From JAWWBN01 sp033720955 (GTDB lineage Bacteria; Acidobacteriota; Thermoanaerobaculia; Multivoradales; JAHEKO01), in NCBI GenBank assembly GCA_033720955.1, contig JAWWBN010000156.1, forward strand, positions 1 through 9,425: a stretch of 9,425 nt of DNA. Reading direction: 5' to 3'. This document shows positions 1-6,700 of this stretch, piece after piece (the stretch's first letter is position 1; each line of letters opens with the position of its first letter). The notes under the pieces were generated by a model. The model worked only from the letters and a program-made list of their open reading frames with translations, searched no databases and was not told the origin of the DNA. A program made the position numbers and the translations under genes.

Positions 1-334
1 CCAGGACGCCGCGCGCCAGGGGGCCGGTGGCGGGATCGAAGCGGTGGGCGAGCTCGTCCTGCACCACCTTCCGCCAGGCGTCCTCGCCGGTCCGGGCGAC
101 GACCGTCAGCGCCAGGCTGGGCGAGTCGCGGTCCACGACCATCTCCGCCCGCCGGCCGCGGCCCTCGATCCGCGCCACGAGCTCCGGGTGACGGCGCCCG
201 AGACGGGCGAGGGCGCGTCTCGCTCCCGCCGCCGTCACCCCGCCGGAGAGACGCAGGGCCACCACCGCGTTGTAGGGCGCGGCCGCGCCGGTGGCCACCT
301 GCGCCCGCTCGAAGCTGCCCAACCGGCGTCGCAC
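1..334 (-). CDS. Condensation/acyltransferase superfamily protein, N-terminal part (runs off the left edge)
   Basis: The first 111 codons of a minus-strand gene are present; the rest lies outside the window. The reading frame is open to the edge. The protein starts MRRRLGSFERAQ, then has PYNAVVALRLSG (about residues 20-31), a helix with ALARLGRRHPELVARI (about 41-56) and a helix ending in RFDPATGPLARGVL (about 98-111). This order (R-L..E near the start, N.V..L.L.G, AL..L..RHP.L.ARI, F[DE]...GPL.R..L) is the N-terminal pattern of the CoA-dependent acyltransferase fold shared by NRPS condensation domains and PapA-type acyltransferases. The catalytic HHxxxDG motif would lie beyond the edge. The GTG at 334 is chosen because it precedes the conserved R-L segment. 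There is no good Shine-Dalgarno, and a TTG at 322 is an alternative. The gene begins 22 bases after the protease stop, so co-transcription is likely. Whether it is a stand-alone acyltransferase or part of an NRPS cannot be decided here. Confidence 0.72.
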   Translation of the reverse strand, partial: MRRRLGSFERAQVATGAAAPYNAVVALRLSGGVTAAGARRALARLGRRHPELVARIEGRGRRAEMVVDRDSPSLALTVVARTGEDAWRKVVQDELAHRFDPATGPLARGVL

Positions 335-345
335 GACGGCCGTCC

Positions 346-357
346 GCGGGCGCCCGC
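346..357. repeat. 12-base perfect palindrome in the gap between the protease and condensation genes
   Basis: The sequence GCGGGCGCCCGC is its own reverse complement. It starts on the last base of the protease stop codon and fills half of the 22-base gap before the next gene. In RNA it could form only a short stem (four pairs around a four-base loop). No T-run follows, so it is not a standard terminator. In DNA this rich in GC, a chance origin is quite possible. Confidence 0.4.
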
Positions 358-3300
358 TACTCCACCTTGACCGGGTCGGCGGGCCGGCTGGGCAGCGGCC
401 GCGGCTCCTCCTCGATCCGCCGGACGACCTCGGCGATGCCCCGCTCGAGCTGCGGGTCCCGCCCCGCCAGCAGCGACTTGGCGTCGTTCTCGACCACGAT
501 GTCGGGCTCCACGCCGTGGCCCTCGATGACCCAGCTCCCGTCCACCGCGTTGGTGCCGAACTCGGGCACGAAGACCGTGCCGCCGTCGATCAGGTCGCCG
601 CGGTTGGTGATCCCCACGACGCCGCCCCAGGAGCGCTTGCCGATCAGCGGCCCGAGCCCGGCCTCGCGGAAGCGGTGCGGGAAGATGTCGCCGTCCGAGG
701 CGGAGTCCTCGTTGAGCAGACAGACCAGGTGGCCGACGAAGACCTCGGTGGGGTAGGTCTGGGCGACGTCGCCCCCGGTGCGGCTGAAGCGAGTGCCCAG
801 CAGGGTTCGGGCCAGCCGTCCGATGAGCATCTGCGAGACGTTGCCGCCGCCGTTGCCCCGCACGTCGATGACCAGGCCCTCTTTGCGGATCTGCGGGTAG
901 TACCACTTGATGAACTCCCGCAGCCCGGCGGCGCCCATGTTCGGCAGGTGGAGGTAGCCGACCCGGCCCTCCGTGGTCTCCTCGACGCGCCGCCGGTTGG
1001 CCAGCACCCAGTTGAGGTAGCGCAGGTCCGACTCGTCGGAGACCGGGTTGATCTCGACGGCCCGGGCACCCTCGGGGGAGGGGCCGGAGGCCACCGTGAT
1101 CTCGACCGGCCGGCCCGCCTTGTGGAGCAGCAGCCGGTACGGGTTGACGCCCGCGGTCAGCTCCTCGCCGTCGATCGCCAGCAGGTAGTCGCCCTCGGCG
1201 ACGGCCACGCCGATCTCGGTGAGCGGCGAGCGGTAGCGGTCCTCCTCGTTGTGGCCCTCGAGGATCCTGGCGATCCGGTAGCGGCCCTCCTCCTCGTCCA
1301 GGACGAGCTCCGCCCCGAGCAGGGCGGCGCGGGGTCGGTCCGGAATCTCGAAGTCGCCGCCGGAGATGTAGGCGTGGCCCACGTTGAGCTCGGCGATCAT
1401 CTCGCCGATGACGTAGTTGAGATCCGAGCGATGGGCGACGTGGGCCAGCCAGGGGCGGTACTGCTCGCGCAGCGCCTCCCAGTCGTAGCCGTGCATGTTC
1501 TCGACGTAGAAGAAGTCGCGGAATCGCCGCCACACCTCTTCGAAGATCTGCTCCCACTCCTCGGCCGGCACGCGGTCCACCATGAGGCCGGCGGTGGAGA
1601 CGGCCTGGGCCGAGTCCCCGCCGCCCATGCCGACGTCGTACAGCTTGAAGGCGCCGCCGTGGCGGACCAGGATCTTCTTGCCGTCGCGGGAGAGGGCGTA
1701 GCCGCCGGTGTCCGCCGCCAGGGTCTTCGCCTCCCGCTCCTCGAACGAGAAGATGTGGATCTCCGGCTCGAGATCGGAGGGCCGGCCGTAGTAGAAGGGC
1801 GTCCCGCGCACGTACACCAGGTGGCCCTCTACCGCCGACAGCCCGCCGTAGTTGTCGGCCTCCACGGGGATCCGGGCGACCCGGGAGGCGAGGCCGTCGA
1901 AGTCGATCTGGATCGGCTCGTCCGGGCCGGCCTCCTCCTCGCCCTCCTTCTCCTCCTCGCCCTCGCCGTCGCCGCCGTCGATCGTCACCTCGTCGCTGCG
2001 CGGCGGGAAGGGGTGCTCCACGTCGTCGCGCAGGGCGAGGGCGTAGATGTAGGTCTCCCGGTCGGTGGCGAAGTTCCACTCGATCGACGAGATCTGGGGC
2101 GCGTACTCGCGATCGGCCAGGTAGAAGAGGTAGTCGCCCTCGGGGTCCCAGGCGAGGTCGAACTCGTTGAAGAGCTCGCCCGTGACGCGACGCGGCGTCT
2201 CCTCGCCCAGGCTCCAGATCCATATCGAAGAGAAGCCGTTGGGGTCGCTCATCAGGAAGGCCAGGTGGCCACCGTGCGGCGACCACTCGTAGGTGCGGAG
2301 CTGGCCGCGCTCCTCGTCCGCGATCTGCCGCATCTCGCGGCCCGCCACCTCCAGGACGTAGAGGCGGCCCTCCTTGTCGCTGAAGGCCAGCCGCTCGCCG
2401 TCCGGCGACCACTCCGGGGCGTAGCGCATGGCCGAGCCGCCGTCGGTGAGCTGCTCGGGCTCGCCGGAGCCGTCCTGATCCACCAGCCAGATCTCCTCCT
2501 CCCCGTCGCGGTCGGAGACGAAGGCGACGCGCCGGCCGTCGGGCGACCAGCGGGCCCACTTGTCGTGCGCGCCGGAGGAGCGGGTCAGGTTGCGGGTCAC
2601 GCCGTGCTCGATGGGCGCGGTGAAGATGTCGCCGCGGGCCACGAAAAGGGCTCGCTCCCCCTTGGGGCTGAGCTCGAAGTCCTCGATCTGTCCCGCCGCC
2701 GAGACCCGCGACGGTCGCCGCGACAGACCGTCGTCGGGCACCCGGATGGAGATCGGGGTCGAGGTCTTCGCCGCCAGATCGAAGATCACGAGCTCGCCGT
2801 CCAGCTCGTACACGATGCGCCCCGAACCGTCGTCGGACGGCCAGCGCACGTCCCAGGTGGCGTGACGGGTGAGCTGCTCGACGGCGCCCGTGCCGACGTC
2901 GTAGGCGTACAGGTTGAGCTTGCCGTCGCGGTCGGAGCTGAAGACCACCGAGTCGCCGATCCACATCGGGTCGCGGTCGGAGCGGGGATGGTCGGTGACT
3001 TGGACCAGGTCGTGGCTCGCCAGGTCGAAGATGTAGAGGTCCTGCGCCCAGCCACCCTGGTAGCGCTTCCAGGTGCGGAAGTCGCGGAAGAGGGGCGAGT
3101 AGACCACCCGGGCGCCGTCGGGCGAGTAGTCGCCGGCCCCGGCCTTGGGCATGGGCAGCGGCTCGGGCAGCCCGCCTCCGGCGGGGACCCGGAAGAGCCG
3201 TGACTCCAGGAGACCGCCGCCGTAGCGCAGGGAGCGGAAGAGCACCGCCTCGCCGTCGGGGGTCCAGTCGTACACCTGGTTGTCGTACCCCCAGCGCGGC

Positions 3301-3635
3301 GGCAGCGGACCGACCGCCGGGTAGAAGGTGAGCTGCCGCGGCGGGCCGCCGGACGCCGGCATCACGTAGACCTGCTCGTCCCCGTCGTACTGGCCGGTGA
3401 AGGCGAGCCACTCGCCGTCGGGCGAGAACCTGGGGAAGAGCTCGAGCCCCGGATGGGCGGTCAGCCGCACGGCGTCGCCACCCGCCGCCGAGGCCGTCCA
3501 GAGATCGCCGGCGTAGCTGAAGACCACCCGGTCGCCGAAGAGGTCGGGGAAGCGCAGCAGCTTGGTCTGGGCGGAGGACGGGTCGGCGGCGAGGGCGAGC
3601 AGGGCCAGGGCGGGCAGCGAGAGGTGAAGCTTCAT
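357..3635 (-). CDS. Exported tricorn-type protease (S41 family, PD40 beta-propellers, PDZ)
   Basis: A 1092-residue protein, close to the roughly 1070 of Thermoplasma tricorn, which degrades oligopeptides. Residues 1-23 form a signal peptide (basic start, Leu/Ala core, ending SSAQ), so it should act in the periplasm, unlike the cytosolic archaeal enzyme. Residues about 25-670 hold PD40/WD40-like propeller blades, seen as repeated W/F-SPDG-x-x-x-AF motifs (for example F70, W363). An acidic linker of Glu, Asp and Gly lies at 553-574. The C1 helical part (about 680-760) carries catalytic His754 in ELNVGHAY. A PDZ domain follows (about 765-855, with EGDYLLAIDG). The S41 core has DVRGNGGGN, the nucleophile Ser980 in DSASDG and Glu1043 in GVEPD. 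These match His746, Ser965 and Glu1023 of tricorn; the position of Ser745 is Gly753 here. The ATG at 3635 is supported by the signal peptide and a GGAGGT site. The frame stays open far upstream but has no better start. Confidence 0.93.
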   Translation of the reverse strand: MKLHLSLPALALLALAADPSSAQTKLLRFPDLFGDRVVFSYAGDLWTASAAGGDAVRLTAHPGLELFPRFSPDGEWLAFTGQYDGDEQVYVMPASGGPPRQLTFYPAVGPLPPRWGYDNQVYDWTPDGEAVLFRSLRYGGGLLESRLFRVPAGGGLPEPLPMPKAGAGDYSPDGARVVYSPLFRDFRTWKRYQGGWAQDLYIFDLASHDLVQVTDHPRSDRDPMWIGDSVVFSSDRDGKLNLYAYDVGTGAVEQLTRHATWDVRWPSDDGSGRIVYELDGELVIFDLAAKTSTPISIRVPDDGLSRRPSRVSAAGQIEDFELSPKGERALFVARGDIFTAPIEHGVTRNLTRSSGAHDKWARWSPDGRRVAFVSDRDGEEEIWLVDQDGSGEPEQLTDGGSAMRYAPEWSPDGERLAFSDKEGRLYVLEVAGREMRQIADEERGQLRTYEWSPHGGHLAFLMSDPNGFSSIWIWSLGEETPRRVTGELFNEFDLAWDPEGDYLFYLADREYAPQISSIEWNFATDRETYIYALALRDDVEHPFPPRSDEVTIDGGDGEGEEEKEGEEEAGPDEPIQIDFDGLASRVARIPVEADNYGGLSAVEGHLVYVRGTPFYYGRPSDLEPEIHIFSFEEREAKTLAADTGGYALSRDGKKILVRHGGAFKLYDVGMGGGDSAQAVSTAGLMVDRVPAEEWEQIFEEVWRRFRDFFYVENMHGYDWEALREQYRPWLAHVAHRSDLNYVIGEMIAELNVGHAYISGGDFEIPDRPRAALLGAELVLDEEEGRYRIARILEGHNEEDRYRSPLTEIGVAVAEGDYLLAIDGEELTAGVNPYRLLLHKAGRPVEITVASGPSPEGARAVEINPVSDESDLRYLNWVLANRRRVEETTEGRVGYLHLPNMGAAGLREFIKWYYPQIRKEGLVIDVRGNGGGNVSQMLIGRLARTLLGTRFSRTGGDVAQTYPTEVFVGHLVCLLNEDSASDGDIFPHRFREAGLGPLIGKRSWGGVVGITNRGDLIDGGTVFVPEFGTNAVDGSWVIEGHGVEPDIVVENDAKSLLAGRDPQLERGIAEVVRRIEEEPRPLPSRPADPVKVE

Positions 3636-3638
3636 GGG

Positions 3639-3644
3639 ACCTCC
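3639..3644 (-). promoter_or_regulatory. Ribosome binding site of the tricorn-type protease
   Basis: On the minus strand the sequence GGAGGT lies three bases before the ATG at 3635 (four bases if counted from GGAGG). The match to the Shine-Dalgarno consensus is excellent but the spacing is rather short. It settles the start inside a frame that remains open for kilobases upstream. Confidence 0.75.
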
Positions 3645-3648
3645 GGAT

Positions 3649-3666
3649 GGGATGGGCGAGGGAGGG
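3649..3666 (+). other. G-quadruplex motif in the leader of the protease gene
   Basis: Four runs of three G (3649-3651, 3654-3656, 3660-3662, 3664-3666) are separated by loops of 2, 3 and 1 bases, which fits the canonical intramolecular G-quadruplex pattern with very short loops. It sits on the plus strand, which is the template strand for the protease gene. It lies between that gene's ribosome site and its candidate -10 box. The mRNA would carry the complementary C-rich stretch. The motif is directly visible; folding and any effect on transcription are inference. Confidence 0.55.
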
Positions 3667-3667
3667 A

Positions 3668-3682
3668 GGAGAGGATCTCTCC
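3668..3682. repeat. Inverted repeat GGAGAG-GAT-CTCTCC near the predicted protease transcription start
   Basis: Two perfect six-base arms surround a three-base centre. If the minus-strand -10 box at 3689-3694 is used, transcription of the protease gene would begin at about 3680-3683. The dyad would then be either an operator over the start point or a small hairpin at the very 5' end of the mRNA. It is less GC-dominated than its surroundings, which makes chance somewhat less likely. Confidence 0.45.
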
Positions 3683-3688
3683 CGCGCG

Positions 3689-3716
3689 ATTCTAGGCCCT
3701 GGCCGGACGTCGAGAA
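3689..3716 (-). promoter_or_regulatory. Candidate promoter of the protease gene (minus strand)
   Basis: On the minus strand TAGAAT (3689-3694) matches five of six bases of the TATAAT box. Sixteen bases further upstream, TTCTCG (3711-3716) is a weak -35 (three of six). The predicted leader is about 45 bases and would contain the GGAGAG dyad, the complement of the G-quadruplex motif and the ribosome site. The AT content of the box stands out in this GC-rich region. Sigma factor use in this organism is unknown. Confidence 0.35.
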
Positions 3717-3726
3717 AGGCCCGGCC
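3701..3726. repeat. Inverted repeat GGCCGG-N14-CCGGCC between the divergent promoters
   Basis: Perfect six-base arms (3701-3706 and 3721-3726) are centred at about 3713, close to the midpoint between the two start codons. They lie between the two candidate -10 boxes, where the -35 regions of both genes would be. The arms start 20 bases apart, about two helical turns, as for a dimeric regulator acting on both genes. The arms are pure GC, so a chance match is possible. Confidence 0.33.
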
Positions 3727-3727
3727 G

Positions 3728-3733
3728 TATACT
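3728..3733 (+). promoter_or_regulatory. Candidate -10 box of the BNR-repeat gene
   Basis: TATACT matches five of six bases of TATAAT and is one of the few AT-rich hexamers in the spacer. No convincing -35 is present at 16-18 bases (the region reads GGACGT). Transcription would start near 3740 and give a leader of about 42 bases containing the GGAGAG ribosome site. Confidence 0.4.
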
Positions 3734-3769
3734 CCCAGCCGCCGCCACTCCCGGCGGACCACCTCGACC

Positions 3770-3775
3770 GGAGAG
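3770..3775 (+). promoter_or_regulatory. Ribosome binding site of the BNR-repeat gene
   Basis: GGAGAG lies seven bases before the ATG at 3783, a standard spacing. It supports this ATG as the start, together with the signal peptide that follows it directly. Confidence 0.7.
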
Positions 3776-3782
3776 AACGCGC

Positions 3783-6700
3783 ATGACGAGAAACGCCGCC
3801 CGTCGTCCGTCCCCCCTCGCCCTCTGGGCCGTCGCCGCCGCCCTCCTGGGGACGGCCGCCACCGCGACCGCGGCCGGCGACGAGCCGGCGGCGCCGGTGG
3901 ACGAGAAGCTGCTCGCCGCCCTCGAGCTCCGCAACATCGGCCCCTACCGCGGGGGCCGCTCCACCGCCGTCACCGGCGTGCGGCAGGACCCGCTCACCTT
4001 CTACATGGGCTCGACCGGGGGCGGCGTGTGGAAGACCGAGGACGGGGGCGCAAGCTGGGCCAACGTCTCCGACGGGCACCTGGGCGCGGCCTCGATCGGG
4101 GCGGTGGCGGTGGCGCCCTCCGACCCCAACGTGGTCTGGGCGGGCACCGGCTCGGCCTGCCCCAGAGGCAACGTCTCCCCCGGCGACGGCATCTACCGCT
4201 CGACCGACGGCGGCGACAGTTGGAGCCACGCCGGGCTGCCCGAAGCCGGCCAGATCGGCGCCATCGCCATCCACCCCGACGACCCGGACCGGGTCTGGGT
4301 CGCGGCCCTCGGCCACATCTTCGGACCCAACGAGGAGCGCGGGGTCTACCGCACCCGGGACGCCGGCGCCACCTGGGAGCGCGTCCTCTTCGTGAGCGAG
4401 ACCGCCGGAGCCGTGGACCTGGCGATGGACCCCACCAACCCGCGGATCCTCTTCGCCGCCATCTGGGAGACCGAGCGCAAGCCGTGGACCCTGACCAGCG
4501 GCGGCGAGCAGAGCGGGCTCTACCGCACGCGGGACGGCGGCGACACGTGGGAGAAGGTCAACGACGGCCTGCCCGAGGGCGTCGTGGGCCGCATCGGAGT
4601 GAGCGTCTCGGCGGCGCGGCCGGACCGTGTCTACGCCCTGGTCGAGGCCGAGGAGGGGGGGCTCTTCCGCTCCGACGACGGCGGCGAGAAGTTCCGGCGG
4701 ATCAACCCCGACCGCAACTTCCGTCAGCGCGCCTGGTACTACACCCACGTCTTCGCCGACCCGGTGGACCCCGAGACGGTCTACGTCCTCAACACGTCGC
4801 TCTGGCGCTCCCCCGACGCCGGGCAGAGCTTCCGACCCATCCGGGCCCCGCACGGCGACCACCACGCCCTGTGGATCCACCCCGACGACCCCTCGGTGCT
4901 GATCAACGGCAACGACGGCGGCGCCAACGTCTCCTACAACGGCGGCCGGAGCTGGTCCACCCAGGCCAACCAGCCCACCGCGGAGATGTACCGGGTCACC
5001 GTGGACGGTCAGTTCCCCTACCGGGTCTACGGCTGCCAGCAGGACAACAGTTGCGTGTCGCTCCCCAGCCGCACCGCCGCGGGCTCCATCGCCCGGCACC
5101 ACTGGTACGTCATCGGCGGCTGCGAGAGCGGACACGTGGCGGTGGACCCACGGGATCCGCAGGTCACCTACTCCGGCTGCTACGGCGGCTCGATCGAGCG
5201 CTACGACCACGGCACCGGCGACACGCGGGAGATCATGACCTATCCGCAGCTCGCCATCGGGGTCGCCCCGAGCGACCTCGAGTACCGCTTCCAGTGGAAC
5301 GCGCCGATCCGGCTGTCGCCGCACGACCCGTCGGTTCTGTACCACACCTCGCAGTACGTCCACCGCTCCACCGACGAGGGACAGAGCTGGGAGATCATCA
5401 GCCCCGACCTCACCCGCGACGACCCCGAGAAGCTGGACTACGCCGGCGGCCCCATCACCCGCGACAACACAGGGGTCGAGGTCTACTGCACCATCTTCGC
5501 GTTCGAGGAGTCCCCCCACACCGCCGGGCTGCTGTGGGCCGGCACCGACGACGGCCGGGTCCACCTCTCCCACGACGCGGGGGGCACCTGGGAGGAGATC
5601 ACACCACCGGGCATGCCCGAGTGGGGACAGGTCAACTCGATCGAGCTGTCGCCGCACGGCCCGGGCCGCGCCTTCCTGGCCGTCACCCGGTACAAGTTCG
5701 ACGACTTCACCCCGTGGATCTTCCGCACCGACGACTACGGAGCCACCTGGACCCGAATCGGGCACTCCGGCGAGCACGCGATCCCGGACGGCCACTTCGT
5801 CCGCGTCGTTCGAGAGGCTCCGGGCCGCCGGGGTCTCCTCTTCGCGGGGACCGAGTTCGGGCTCTATCTGTCGCTGGACGACGGCCGCCGGTGGCAGCGC
5901 GTCGAGAACGGCATGCCGGTGACGCCGGTCACCGACCTCGCCTTCTCCGGCTCCGACCTGGTCGTGGCCACCCAGGGGCGCTCCTTCTGGATCCTCGACG
6001 ACCTGACGCCCATCGAGCAGCTCGACGCCGAGGCGCGCTCGGCGGCGATGCACCTCTTCACGCCCCGTCCCGCCCACCGGCTGCGGGGCGGCGGCTTCTT
6101 CGGTGGCGGAGGCGGCGGCCAGAACCCGCCCAACGGGGTCGTGCTCTACTACCTGCTGGCCGAGAAGCCGGAGGGGGAGCTGGTGCTCGAGATTCTCGAC
6201 GACGAGGGCGAGGTGCTCCGGACCCTCTCCAGCGAGAAGGCCGAGCCGCGAGCCCCGAGCCCGTGGCGGCGCTTCTTCCCGGACACCGCCGGCGCCGGCA
6301 AGCTGCCGGTCGAGCCGGGCCTCAACCGATGGGTCTGGGATCTTCGCCTGAAGGACGCCGACATCGTGGACGACGCCGTCCTCTGGGGTCTCGCCCGCGG
6401 CCCCCGGGTGCCGCCGGGAACCTACGGAGCCCGTCTCCGACTGGGGGAGACCGAGCAGACGGTGCAGCTCGAGGTGCGCCCCGACCCGCGGCTCGACACG
6501 ACCGCGGCGGAGCTCGAGGCGCAGTACGACCTGGGCCGCGAGATCTGGCGCGACCTGAGTCAGAGCCACGAAGCCGTCCGGCGGCTGCGGGACGTGCGCG
6601 AGCAGATCGAGGCGGTGGCGGGGCGTCTCGAGAAGGCCGGTCTCGGTGAGGACCTGAAGGAGGCGGCCGAGGCGGCCGGCCAGCGGCTCACCGCCATCGA

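Noticed and set aside
44..370. Plus-strand open frame of 108 codons at the left end
   Set aside because: The opposite strand encodes the start of a condensation-type protein with the expected conserved pattern. This frame is its shadow.
291..3203. Plus-strand open frame of 970 codons antisense to the protease gene
   Set aside because: Its composition is that of an antisense shadow (Val, Asp, His, Leu, Gly rich without domain motifs), and the protease on the other strand explains the lack of stops.
235..3762. Minus-strand open frame of 1175 codons overlapping the protease gene in another frame
   Set aside because: Its translation is low-complexity Arg/Ala/Gly/Pro, typical of an off-frame reading of GC-rich genes. 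The overlapping frame has clear tricorn domains, a signal peptide and a ribosome site.
3647..6649. Plus-strand open frame of 1000 codons overlapping the BNR gene
   Set aside because: It is an Arg/Pro-rich off-frame reading. The Asp-box repeats, signal peptide and ribosome site all belong to the frame starting at 3783.
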